Assembly (NCBI GenBank): GCA_035765755.1
Contig: DASTWW010000212.1
Span: forward strand, 1-64,000
DNA from: DASSKA01 sp035765755
Lineage (GTDB): Bacteria > Actinomycetota > Actinomycetes > Propionibacteriales > Nocardioidaceae
Reading direction: 5' to 3'
Length of the DNA: 64,000 nucleotides
Shown here: positions 7,965 through 16,787 of the stretch, one piece after another
Layout of the letters: every line of letters begins with the position of its first letter
Numbering within the stretch: position 1 is the stretch's first letter
Translations under genes and position numbers: made by a program
The notes under the pieces: model-generated
What the model was told of the DNA's origin: nothing
Database searches by the model: none
What the model saw: the letters and a program-made list of their open reading frames with translations, nothing else

Positions 7965-9239
7965 GTGCCCGCCATCGTCCTCGTCGGCGCCCAGTGGGGC
8001 GACGAAGGAAAGGGGAAGGCGACCGACCAGCTCGGCTCCTCCCTGGATTATTGCGTCAGATACCAAGGTGGCAACAATGCGGGCCACACGATCGTGGTGG
8101 ACGGCGAGAAGTTCGCCCTTCACCTGCTCCCGTCCGGGGTGCTCACCCCGGGCGTGACCCCGGTCATCGGCAACGGCGTGGTGGTCGACGCCGCGGTGCT
8201 GCTGTCCGAGATCGAGGCCCTCCAGGCCCGTGGCGTGGACACCTCGCGGCTCCGGGTCTCCAGCAGCGCGCACCTGATCACGCCGTACCACACCACCATC
8301 GACAAGGTCACCGAGCGCTTCCTCGGCAAGAACCGGATCGGCACCACCGGCCGCGGCATCGGGCCGGCGTACGCCGACAAGATCAGCCGGGTGGGCGTGC
8401 GGGTCGCCGACCTGTTCGACGAGAAGATCCTGCGCCAGAAGATCGAGGCCGCGCTGGAGCAGAAGAACCATTTGCTGGTGAAGGTCTACAACCGCCGCGC
8501 GCTCGAGGTGGACGCGGTGGTCGAGGAGATGTCCGGGTTCGCCGAGCGGCTACGGCCGTACGTGGCGGACACCTCCCGGGAGATCAACGCGGCTCTCGAC
8601 GAGGGCAAGACGGTGCTGTTCGAGGGCGCCCAGGCGACCATGCTCGACGTGGACCACGGCACCTATCCATTCGTGACCTCCTCCAACCCGACCGCCGGTG
8701 GGGTGTGCGCCGGTGCCGGCATCGGCCCCACTCGCGTCGACCGGGTGATCGGCGTGGCCAAGGCCTACACCACTCGCGTGGGCGCCGGCCCGTTCCCGAC
8801 CGAGCTGCTCGACGAGGACGGCGACCGGCTGCGCGAGGCGGGCGCGGAGTTCGGCACCACCACCGGGCGGTCCCGGCGCTGCGGCTGGTACGACGCGGTG
8901 GTGTCCCGCTACGCGGCCCGGGTGAACGGGCTGACCGAGTTCTGCCTGACCAAGCTGGACGTGCTCGGCTCCTGGGAGCGGATCCCGGTGTGCGTGGCCT
9001 ATGAAATAGATGGCGTCCGGCACGACGAGATGCCGATGACCCAGTCGGAGTTCCACCACGCCAAGCCGGTGTACGAGTTCCTCGACGGCTGGAACGAGGA
9101 CATCTCCTCGGCCCGCGCGTTCGAGGACCTGCCGAAGAACGCGCAGACCTATGTCCGCACCCTCGAGGAGCTGTCCGGGGCGCCGTTCTGGGCGCTCGGC
9201 GTAGGACCGGGCCGTGAGCAGACGGTCGTGCTCAGGTGA
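7965..9239 (+). CDS. purA: Adenylosuccinate synthase
   Basis: The 424-residue enzyme joins IMP and aspartate with GTP hydrolysis to form adenylosuccinate, the first committed step to AMP. Motifs: GDEGKGK (P-loop, residues 12-18), GGNNAGHT (39-46), GTTGRGIGPAYADK, and TTTGRSRRCGWYD in the C-terminal part. Start is GTG 7965 with GAGAGGGG 7 nt upstream; the longer open frame before it is non-conserved. Its TGA overlaps the GTG of purD (GTGA), indicating translational coupling. Confidence 0.96.
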   Translation: MPAIVLVGAQWGDEGKGKATDQLGSSLDYCVRYQGGNNAGHTIVVDGEKFALHLLPSGVLTPGVTPVIGNGVVVDAAVLLSEIEALQARGVDTSRLRVSSSAHLITPYHTTIDKVTERFLGKNRIGTTGRGIGPAYADKISRVGVRVADLFDEKILRQKIEAALEQKNHLLVKVYNRRALEVDAVVEEMSGFAERLRPYVADTSREINAALDEGKTVLFEGAQATMLDVDHGTYPFVTSSNPTAGGVCAGAGIGPTRVDRVIGVAKAYTTRVGAGPFPTELLDEDGDRLREAGAEFGTTTGRSRRCGWYDAVVSRYAARVNGLTEFCLTKLDVLGSWERIPVCVAYEIDGVRHDEMPMTQSEFHHAKPVYEFLDGWNEDISSARAFEDLPKNAQTYVRTLEELSGAPFWALGVGPGREQTVVLR

Positions 9240-10480
9240 TCGTCCTGGTCCTCGGCTCGGGCGGGCGCGAGCACGCGCTCTGCCTGGCCCTGTCCCATGA
9301 CCCCGACGTCGAGCAGGTGCACGCGGCGCCGGGCAACCCGGGGATCGCCGAGGTGGCCCGGCTGCACCCGGTGGACATGGGCGACGGGGCGGCGGTCGCC
9401 GACCTCGCGGCCGGGCTCGGCGCCGACCTCGTGGTGGTCGGGCCGGAGGCGCCGCTGGTGGCCGGGGTGGCCGACGCGGTGCGCGCCAAGGGCATCGCCT
9501 GCTTCGGGCCCAGCGCGGAAGCGGCGCGGCTGGAGGCGTCGAAGTCGTTCGCCAAGGACGTGATGGCCGCGGCCGGCGTGCCGACGGCGCGGGCGTTGGT
9601 CTGCTCGACGCCTTCCGAAGTGGCCACTGCCCTCGACGAGCTGGGCTCGCCGTACGTGGTCAAGGCCGACGGGCTGGCCGGCGGCAAGGGGGTGGTGGTC
9701 ACCTCCGACCGCGACGAGGCGCTCGCCCACGCGACGGCCTGCGGAACGGTAGTGGTCGAGGAGTACCTCGACGGCCCGGAAGTCTCCCTGTTCGCACTCA
9801 CCGACGGCTCCTCCGTCGTACCTCTTCTTCCGGCGCAGGACTTCAAGCGGGTCGGCGACGGGGACGCCGGACCGAACACCGGCGGGATGGGGGCCTACGC
9901 GCCGCTGCCGTGGGCGCCCGCCGGGCTGGTCGAGGAGGTCACCGAGCGGGTGCTGCGGCCGACCGTGGTGGAGATGGCCCGGCGGGGCACGCCGTTCACC
10001 GGGCTGCTGTACGCCGGGCTCGCGCTGACGTCGGCCGGAGTGCGGGTGGTCGAGTTCAACGCCCGGTTCGGCGACCCGGAGACGCAGCCGCTGCTGGCGC
10101 TGCTGGACACCCCGCTCGGCGGGCTGCTGCTGGCTGCCGCCGAGGGCCGGCTCTCCCAGGTCGAGCCGCTGCGCTGGCGGGACGGCGCCGCGGTCGCGGT
10201 CGTGCTGTCGGCCGCCGGCTACCCCGGCGCGCCGCGCACCGGCGACCGGATCACCGGCGTCGCCGAGGCCGCGGCGCTCGACGGGGTCAGCGTGCTGCAG
10301 GCCGGCACCGCGCTCGACGAGGACGGCCGGCTGGTGACCTCCGGCGGCCGGGTGCTCGCGGTCACCGCGACCGGTGCGGACGTGGCCGAGGCACGGCGTC
10401 GGGCGTACGACGGGGTGGCCCGGATCGGCATCGACGGCGCCCACCACCGCAGCGACATCGCCGCCGGCATCGGTGGTTGA
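9236..10480 (+). CDS. purD: Phosphoribosylamine-glycine ligase
   Basis: The 414-residue ATP-grasp ligase makes glycinamide ribonucleotide from 5-phosphoribosylamine, glycine and ATP (step 2 of IMP synthesis). The N-terminal GSGGREHAL, the ATP-grasp loop YVVKADGLAGGKGVVV, the NTGGMGAYAPLPW segment and EFNARFGDPETQ metal-binding strand are all present. It overlaps purA by 4 bp. Its stop codon lies inside the first copy of a repeat that also builds the purB start region. It contains a run of rare codons GTA CCT CTT CTT around 9818. Confidence 0.96.
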   Translation: MIVLVLGSGGREHALCLALSHDPDVEQVHAAPGNPGIAEVARLHPVDMGDGAAVADLAAGLGADLVVVGPEAPLVAGVADAVRAKGIACFGPSAEAARLEASKSFAKDVMAAAGVPTARALVCSTPSEVATALDELGSPYVVKADGLAGGKGVVVTSDRDEALAHATACGTVVVEEYLDGPEVSLFALTDGSSVVPLLPAQDFKRVGDGDAGPNTGGMGAYAPLPWAPAGLVEEVTERVLRPTVVEMARRGTPFTGLLYAGLALTSAGVRVVEFNARFGDPETQPLLALLDTPLGGLLLAAAEGRLSQVEPLRWRDGAAVAVVLSAAGYPGAPRTGDRITGVAEAAALDGVSVLQAGTALDEDGRLVTSGGRVLAVTATGADVAEARRRAYDGVARIGIDGAHHRSDIAAGIGG

Positions 10481-10535
10481 GGAGTGAACGAAGTGATGGT
10501 GGTTGAGGAGTGAACGAAGCGAGCGTCTCGAAACC
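10474..10535 (+). repeat. Repeat forming the purD/purB junction
   Basis: The 20-mer starting TGGTTGAGGAGTG occurs twice, at 10474-10493 and 10500-10519 (26-bp offset). The second copy continues to TCTCGAAACC at 10535, giving imperfect ends GGTTGAGGAG and CTCGAAACC of the kind I associate with a dispersed palindromic repeat in Nocardioides-like genomes (from memory, not checked). It supplies the purD stop, a GAGGAG ribosome site and the purB start. Confidence 0.6.
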
Positions 10536-11961
10536 CGTCTCGAGACCCATCCCCAACGTCCTCGCCCACCGCTACGCCGCCGCTGACCTGGTCCGGATCT
10601 GGACCCCGGAGCACAAGATCGTGCTGGAGCGGCAGCTGTGGCTGGCCGTGCTGCGGGCCCAGAAGGAGCTGGGCGTCGACGTGCCGGACGGCGTGATCGA
10701 GGACTACGAGAAGGTGCTCGACCGGGTCGACCTGGAGTCGATCGCGGCCCGGGAGCGGGTCACCCGGCACGACGTGAAGGCGCGCATCGAGGAGTTCTGC
10801 GCGCTGGCCGGCCACGAGCACATCCACAAGGGGATGACCTCGCGCGACCTGACCGAGAACGTCGAGCAGCTGCAGGTGCGCTCCTCGCTGCTGCTGGTCC
10901 GCGACCGGATCGTGGCAACCTTGGCCCGGCTGGGCCGGCTGGCCTCGGAGCACCAGGCGCTGGTGATGGCCGGTCGTTCGCACAACGTCGCGGCGCAGGC
11001 AACCACCCTCGGCAAGCGGTTCGCCACCGTCGCCGACGAGATGTTGGTGGCGCTGGAGCGGCTGGAGGACCTGGTCGGGCGGTACCCGCTGCGCGGCATC
11101 AAGGGCCCGGTCGGCACCGCCCAGGACATGCTCGACCTCCTCGACGGGTCCACCGACCGGTTGGCCGAGCTCGAGCAGCGGGTCGCCTCCCACCTCGGGT
11201 TCGAGCGGGTGCTGAGCAGCGTGGGTCAGGTGTACCCGCGCTCCCTGGACTTCGACGTGGTCTCCGCGCTCGTGCAGGTGGCCGTCGGGCCGTCCAACCT
11301 GGCCACCACCATGCGGCTGATGGCCGGCAACGAGCTGGTCACGGAGGGCTTCAAGGAGGGCCAGGTCGGCTCCTCGGCGATGCCGCACAAGATGAACACC
11401 CGTTCCTGTGAACGCGTGAACGGGCTGGCCGTGGTGCTGCGCGGGTACCTGTCCATGGTCGGCGAGCTGGCCGGCGACCAGTGGAACGAGGGCGACGTCT
11501 CCTGCTCGGTGGTACGACGCGTCGCCCTGCCGGATGCGTTCTTCGCCTGCGACGGGCTGTTCCAGACCTTCCTCACCGTGCTCGACGAGTTCGGCGCGTT
11601 CCCCGCGGTGATCCAGCGCGAGCTGGACCGCTACCTGCCGTTCCTGGCCACCACCAAGGTGCTGATGGCCGCGGTCCGCAACGGGGTGGGTCGGGAGACC
11701 GCGCACGAGGCGATCAAGACCGCCGCGGTCGGCGTGGCCCTCGACATGCGCCGTGGCGCGGCCGAGAACGACGTGTTCGACCGGCTCGCCGCCGACTCCC
11801 GTCTCGGGCTCTCCCGCGCCCAGCTCGATGCCCTCGTCGCCGAGCCGATCGCGTTCACCGGTGCCGCGGTGGAGCAGGTGCAGTCCGTCGTACGACGGGT
11901 CGACGCGGTCGTCGCGCAGCATCCCGACGCCGCGTCGTACGCCCCCGGCGCGATCCTCTAG
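10510..11961 (+). CDS. purB: Adenylosuccinate lyase
   Basis: The 483-residue enzyme removes fumarate from SAICAR and from adenylosuccinate, acting in both IMP and AMP branches. The fumarase/ASL signature GSSAMPHKMNTRSCE is at about residues 286-300, and the catalytic loop and TSRDLTENVEQLQ, GRSHNVAAQATTLGKR are present. The first ~12 residues (MNEASVSKPVSR) are encoded by a repeat, and conserved sequence begins at IPNVLAHRYA. The GTG start overlaps the stop of a 5-codon leader frame. The stop TAG shares a CTAG with the opposite-strand UvrA-like gene. Confidence 0.95.
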   Translation: MNEASVSKPVSRPIPNVLAHRYAAADLVRIWTPEHKIVLERQLWLAVLRAQKELGVDVPDGVIEDYEKVLDRVDLESIAARERVTRHDVKARIEEFCALAGHEHIHKGMTSRDLTENVEQLQVRSSLLLVRDRIVATLARLGRLASEHQALVMAGRSHNVAAQATTLGKRFATVADEMLVALERLEDLVGRYPLRGIKGPVGTAQDMLDLLDGSTDRLAELEQRVASHLGFERVLSSVGQVYPRSLDFDVVSALVQVAVGPSNLATTMRLMAGNELVTEGFKEGQVGSSAMPHKMNTRSCERVNGLAVVLRGYLSMVGELAGDQWNEGDVSCSVVRRVALPDAFFACDGLFQTFLTVLDEFGAFPAVIQRELDRYLPFLATTKVLMAAVRNGVGRETAHEAIKTAAVGVALDMRRGAAENDVFDRLAADSRLGLSRAQLDALVAEPIAFTGAAVEQVQSVVRRVDAVVAQHPDAASYAPGAIL

Positions 11962-14423
11962 GCACCGAGCCGGCGCGCGAGGTACGGCGCGGTGCGGCCG
12001 GTGCCCGAAGCGGCGAGCTCCGCCGGTGTGCCCTCGACGACCACCCGGCCGCCCTCCGCACCGCCGCCGGGGCCAAGGTCGATCACCCAGTCGGCCCCGG
12101 CGACCACGTCCAGGTCGTGCTCCACCACGACTACCGTGCTGCCCGCGTCGACCAGCGCGTGCAGCTGGCGGGTGAGCAGCGCGACGTCGGCCGGGTGCAG
12201 GCCGGTGGTCGGCTCGTCGAGGACGTACAACGTGTGCCCGCGCCGGGTCCGCTGCAGCTCGGAGGCCAGCTTGATGCGCTGCGCCTCGCCGCCGGAGAGC
12301 TCGGTGGCCGGCTGGCCCAGGCTCAGGTAGCCCAGACCGACCGCGTCCAGCGTCTCCAGGCTGCGCGCCACCGGCGGCACGTCGGCGAAGAACTCCCGGG
12401 CGTCCTCGACCGTCATCGCCAGCACCTCGGCAACGTTCTTGTCGTGGTAGCGGACCTCCAGCGTCCCGGGCTCGTAGCGGTCCCCGTGGCACACCGGGCA
12501 GGGCGCGTAGGTGCCGGGCAGGAACAGCAGCTCCACGGCCACGAACCCCTCGCCGCGGCAGTTCTCGCAGCGACCGCCGGCGACGTTGAAGGAGAACCGG
12601 CCGGCGTTCCAGCCGCGCTCGCGGGCCAGGTCGGTGGCCGCGAACAGCTTGCGGACCCCGTCGAACAGGCCGGTGTACGTCGCCAGGTTGGACCGCGGCG
12701 TGCGGCCGATCGGCCGCTGGTCGACCTGCACCAGCCGGTGCACCAGGTCCAGCCCCTGGGTGGGCACTGTTCGGGCCGGTCCGCTGATTGCGTCGTACTC
12801 CTCCTCGGCCGGCTCCTCCTCGTCCAGCACCGGCGCGGCCGCCGCCCCGAGGTGGTCGCGGACGGTCTCGGCCAGCACCTGGCTGACCAGCGTGGACTTG
12901 CCCGAGCCGGAGACGCCGGTCACCACGGTGAACACGCCGAGCGGCAGCGTCACGTCCAGGTCGCGCAGGTTGTTGCGGGTGATGCCGTGCAGCAACAGCT
13001 CGCCGGTGCGGGCGCGGGGCTCGCGGGGCTTGGGCGGTGCGGTGGGGAAGAGGTACGGCGCGGTGGCGGACCCCTCCACGCCGGCCAGCTCGGCCACCGG
13101 CCCGCTGTGCAGCACCCGACCGCCCCGGGTGCCGGCGCCCGGACCGACCTCGACCAGCCAGTCGGCCCGCCGGATCACGTCCACGTCGTGCTCCACGACC
13201 AGCAGCGAGTTGCCGGCCTCGCGGAGCCGGTCCAGAACGCCCAGCAGCGGCTCGGTGTCCGCCGGGTGCAGTCCGGCGGACGGCTCGTCCAGCACGTAGA
13301 CGACCCCGAACAGCTGCGACCGCAGTGCGGTGGCCAGCCGCACCCGCTGCAGCTCGCCGGCCGACAGGGTGGTCGTGGGCCGGGCACTGGCCAGGTAGCC
13401 CAGGCCCAGCTCGGTGAGCACCTCCAGCCGGGCCAGCGCGTCCGGGATGATCGACGCGGCGACGTCCCCACCGCCCTCGAGCGCGTCGGCCAGCACGTCC
13501 TCGAGGTCGGTCAGCGGCAGGCCGGTCAGGTCACTGATGGTGCGGCCGGCGAAGGTGACCGCCAGCGCCTCCGGCCGGAGCCCGGCTCCGCCGCAGCTCG
13601 GGCAGGGGCGCGTCTCGACGTACTGCAGCACCCGGCGGCGCAGGGTGGCGCTCGCGGTGTTCGCCAGCGTGTGCAGCACGTAGCGGCGGGCGCTCTGGTA
13701 GGTGCCCTGGTAGGGCCGCTGGATCCGGTGCGCCTCGCGCTGCGCGTGAACGGTGACGACCGGCTGCTCGTCGGTGAGCAGGATCCAGTCCCGGTCGGCC
13801 TGGGGCAGGTCGCGCCACGGCTTGTCCACGTCGTACCCGAGGGTGGCCACGATGTCGCGGTAGTTCTTGCCCTGCCAGGCGCCCGGCCACGCGGCGATCG
13901 CGCCCTCGCGGATGCTCAGCGACGGATCCGGCACCAGCGAGTCCTCGGTGACCCGGTGCACCCGGCCCAGGCCGTGACACTCCGGGCAGGCGCCGGCCGG
14001 CGTGTTGGGGGAGAACGCGTCGGAGTCCAGCCGCGGAGCGCCCCGCGGGTAGGTCCCGGCGCGGGACAGCAGCATCCGCAGTGAGTTCGACAGCGTGGTG
14101 AGCGTGCCGACGGTGGAGCGGGCGGTCGGCACGCCGCGGGCCTGCTGGAGCGCCACGGCCGGCGGCAGGCCGGTCACTTCACGGACCCGCGGGGGGCCGA
14201 CCTGGTGCAGCAGCCGGCGGGCGTAGGGCGCGACCGACTCCAGGTAGCGCAGCTGCGCCTCGGCGTAGATGGTGCCGAACGCCAGCGACGACTTCCCGGA
14301 GCCGGACACGCCGGCCACCGCCACGAACGCGTCCCGCGGCACGTCGACGTCGACATCGCGCAGGTTGTGCTCGCGGGCGCCGCGGACGCGGATGAACCCG
14401 TCCGGGTCCGGGGCCGGGATCAG
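11958..14423 (-). CDS. UvrA-like ABC ATPase (drug-resistance/UvrA2-type paralogue)
   Basis: About 821 residues of the UvrA superfamily with two ABC modules: Walker A GVSGSGKSS and, in the second half, GVSGSGKSTLV; signature motifs LSAGELQRVRLA and LSGGEAQRIKLA; Walker B YVLDEPSAGLHP and YVLDEPTTGLHP. Zinc modules are seen as CPECHGLG, CPSCGGAG and CENCRGEG. It is shorter than housekeeping UvrA (about 950), fitting the UvrA2/DrrC-type paralogues linked to drug resistance. The conserved first strand IRVRGAREHNLRDVDVDV lies upstream of the first standard start (GTG 14342); the only plausible start that includes it is CTG 14423, overlapping the exporter stop as CTGA. Coupling to the exporter supports a resistance role. 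Confidence 0.85.
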   Translation of the reverse strand: MIPAPDPDGFIRVRGAREHNLRDVDVDVPRDAFVAVAGVSGSGKSSLAFGTIYAEAQLRYLESVAPYARRLLHQVGPPRVREVTGLPPAVALQQARGVPTARSTVGTLTTLSNSLRMLLSRAGTYPRGAPRLDSDAFSPNTPAGACPECHGLGRVHRVTEDSLVPDPSLSIREGAIAAWPGAWQGKNYRDIVATLGYDVDKPWRDLPQADRDWILLTDEQPVVTVHAQREAHRIQRPYQGTYQSARRYVLHTLANTASATLRRRVLQYVETRPCPSCGGAGLRPEALAVTFAGRTISDLTGLPLTDLEDVLADALEGGGDVAASIIPDALARLEVLTELGLGYLASARPTTTLSAGELQRVRLATALRSQLFGVVYVLDEPSAGLHPADTEPLLGVLDRLREAGNSLLVVEHDVDVIRRADWLVEVGPGAGTRGGRVLHSGPVAELAGVEGSATAPYLFPTAPPKPREPRARTGELLLHGITRNNLRDLDVTLPLGVFTVVTGVSGSGKSTLVSQVLAETVRDHLGAAAAPVLDEEEPAEEEYDAISGPARTVPTQGLDLVHRLVQVDQRPIGRTPRSNLATYTGLFDGVRKLFAATDLARERGWNAGRFSFNVAGGRCENCRGEGFVAVELLFLPGTYAPCPVCHGDRYEPGTLEVRYHDKNVAEVLAMTVEDAREFFADVPPVARSLETLDAVGLGYLSLGQPATELSGGEAQRIKLASELQRTRRGHTLYVLDEPTTGLHPADVALLTRQLHALVDAGSTVVVVEHDLDVVAGADWVIDLGPGGGAEGGRVVVEGTPAELAASGTGRTAPYLARRLGA

Positions 14424-15991
14424 TGGCCCATCATCGCGGCCGCGGAGGCCTGCTCGCCGGACTGCTCGGCCCGGAGCTTCTTGCGGGGCAGCATCAGCGC
14501 CGGGATCAGCGTGAGCACCACCAACACCCAGGCCACCCAGTAGGTCTGCGCGAACGCGCTCGCGGCGCCCTCCAGCCCCTTCGCCACTGCAGCCGGGCCG
14601 CCGATCTTGTCGATCAACGACGGGTCATGCTGCGTGGCGATCGCCGGAAGGGCGAGCGGCGAGGCCTTGAGGTGGTTGGTCAGCAGCACCGACATGACCG
14701 CGACCCCGATCGAGCTGGCCACCTGCTGGGTGATGTTCAGCAGGGTCGAGCCCCGCGCCACCTGATGCGGCCGAAGCGTCTTCAGGGCTGCGGTGAACAG
14801 CGGCATCATCGTCGCGCCCATGCCCAGGCCCATCACGAACAGCTCCGCGATCAGCAGGGTGTACGACGTGTCGGCGGTCACCTGGGTCAGCCCGAACATG
14901 CCGATCACGATGATCACCAGCCCGACCGGCACGATCCGGCCGATCGGAAGGCGGTCGGCGAGCGCGCCGGCGATCGGCATGGTCATCATCGCGCCGATGC
15001 CCTGCGGGGCCACCAGCAGGCCGGCGTCGAGGGTGGACTCGCCGCGCACCTCCTGGAAGTACGTCGGCACCAGCAGCAGGCCACCGAAGAAGGCCGCCGC
15101 GAACAGGAACATCGTGATCACCGAGACGGTGAGGTTGCGATCCTTGAACAGCCGCAGGTCCAGCAGTGGATGCGCCGGCTTGAACGAGCGGAGCACGAAG
15201 ACCGCCATCAGCACGAAGCCGATGAGCATGGAGACCCAGACGCGCGGCGCCGATACGCTGCCCTGGCTGGGGATCGAGGAGACGCCGAACAGGAACAGCG
15301 CCAGGCCGGGGGACATGAGCGCCATGCCCACGAAGTCGAAGGACTCCGACGGCTCGGGACGGTCCTTGTCCAGGACCAGCCAGGAGTAGACGAGGGCTGC
15401 CGCGCCGATCGGCACGTTGATCAGGAACACCCAGTTCCAGCTGGCCACCTCGATCAGCCAGCCGCCGAGGATCGGGCCCAGGATGGGGCCGAGCAGCATC
15501 GGCACGCCGAGGATGGCCATCAGCCGGCCCATCCGGTGCGGCCCGGCGGCCCGGGTCATGATCGTCATGCCCAGCGGCATCAGCATGCCGCCGCCGAGGC
15601 CCTGCAGCACCCGGAAGGCGATCAGCACGTTGATGTCCCAGGCGGTCGCGCACAGTGCGGATCCGATCGTGAACAGCGCGATCGCAGTCATGTACAGCCG
15701 CTTGGTGCCGAACCGGTCCGCCGCCCATCCCGAGAGCGGGATGACCGTGGCCAGCGCCAGGGTGTAGCCGGTGACCGTCCAGGCGACGGTGGAGTACGGC
15801 ACCGGGTGCCCCGCCGTCCCGAACACCACCTGGAAGGTCGGCAGCGCGACGTTCACGACGGTGATGTCCAAGATGGACATGATTGCGCCGAGAACAACGA
15901 CGCCGGCGACCTTGAGGACGGCGGCGTCGATCTTGTCGGGCAGGTCGGGGCTGGCGCCCGGGCTGTGGCCGGGACTGGTCTCGAGGCTCAT
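14420..15991 (-). CDS. DHA2-family MFS multidrug exporter (EmrB/QacA type)
   Basis: A 523-residue proton-driven exporter with about 14 membrane segments, the DHA2 hallmark. Family motifs are DITVVNVALPTFQ in the first helix, GWAADRFGTKRLY (motif A), and FRVLQGLGGGMLMPLGMTIM (motif C-like region). A cytoplasmic C-terminus is Lys/Arg/Glu rich. It is followed on the same strand by the UvrA-like gene with overlap, so export and an ATPase of the drug-resistance UvrA kind may act together. The substrate is not predictable. Confidence 0.9.
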   Translation of the reverse strand: MSLETSPGHSPGASPDLPDKIDAAVLKVAGVVVLGAIMSILDITVVNVALPTFQVVFGTAGHPVPYSTVAWTVTGYTLALATVIPLSGWAADRFGTKRLYMTAIALFTIGSALCATAWDINVLIAFRVLQGLGGGMLMPLGMTIMTRAAGPHRMGRLMAILGVPMLLGPILGPILGGWLIEVASWNWVFLINVPIGAAALVYSWLVLDKDRPEPSESFDFVGMALMSPGLALFLFGVSSIPSQGSVSAPRVWVSMLIGFVLMAVFVLRSFKPAHPLLDLRLFKDRNLTVSVITMFLFAAAFFGGLLLVPTYFQEVRGESTLDAGLLVAPQGIGAMMTMPIAGALADRLPIGRIVPVGLVIIVIGMFGLTQVTADTSYTLLIAELFVMGLGMGATMMPLFTAALKTLRPHQVARGSTLLNITQQVASSIGVAVMSVLLTNHLKASPLALPAIATQHDPSLIDKIGGPAAVAKGLEGAASAFAQTYWVAWVLVVLTLIPALMLPRKKLRAEQSGEQASAAAMMGH

Positions 15992-16148
15992 GAGCGTGGG
16001 GTCTCCGTTTCTGGCAGCCAGGTCAGCCTAACGAGGCCCACCCCCCGGGCCGAGCGAGTTTCCTCACCCTGCGAAGTAAGTCACACCCCCGCCGCGCCTG
16101 GTGTCTAGACGCTCCAGGACGAGAGGTGGACGGCACGCGGCGAAGGCG

Positions 16149-16754
16149 CTAGATGAGGGCCTCGCCGTCGTGGGTGGCCAGGTGGTCGGCGACGTGCTTC
16201 AGGTCAGCGCGCCACACGTCCTCCGGGACCGGCGGCAGCATCTCGTTCCACTCGATCGCCATGCTTCCGACGATGTGCGGCAACCGGGCGGTGCGGGCGA
16301 TGAACCACAGGTGCATGTGCGCCGTACCGTCGCCCCACTTGCACACATGCACCCGGCCGATGTTCGGCATGTGCTCCATGATCCGGTGCAGCCAGTTGCT
16401 GATCCGGCCGTACTCCGCCGCCTGCTCGTCGTCCATGTCGGAGAAGTCGAAGTGCTCGAACGGCTGCAGGATCAGGATCAGCGGCAGCCCGCCCGGCTTC
16501 TCGAAGGAGCGGACCATCCAGCGCTCGTTGCGCCAGATCACCTGCTCCGGCGCGCGCTGAGCGCACCAGCACGGCCGGTCGCCCTCGCCCACGCGCGGCG
16601 TCTCCTCGGCGAGGGGAGGCTGCACCACCTTCGGGCGCATGTCGCCCTCCCAGGGGAACATGTCCCACTCGTGGGTCGGTGGCATCGGCAGCCGGCCGTC
16701 CTCCCCGACGGCCTGGGTCACGCGGACGTAGATCTCCTCGGCTGACTCTGGCAT
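16149..16754 (-). CDS. HIT-like nucleotide-binding domain protein
   Basis: A 201-residue soluble protein. The C-terminal half contains HVCKWGDGTAHMHLWFIARTAR, in which HMHLWF resembles the His-x-His catalytic strand of the HIT/GalT superfamily of nucleotide hydrolases and transferases. The N-terminal half has a tryptophan-rich part (THEWDMFPWEGDMRPK) and Cys-x-Cys (CWCAQ). I do not recognise a characterised homologue; HIT membership is tentative because the third histidine of the triad is missing. It stands alone between the exporter operon and a DUF421 gene on the same strand. Confidence 0.6.
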   Translation of the reverse strand: MPESAEEIYVRVTQAVGEDGRLPMPPTHEWDMFPWEGDMRPKVVQPPLAEETPRVGEGDRPCWCAQRAPEQVIWRNERWMVRSFEKPGGLPLILILQPFEHFDFSDMDDEQAAEYGRISNWLHRIMEHMPNIGRVHVCKWGDGTAHMHLWFIARTARLPHIVGSMAIEWNEMLPPVPEDVWRADLKHVADHLATHDGEALI

Positions 16755-16787
16755 GGCGACAGCCTGCCAGAGAATCGGGCCGGAGAA

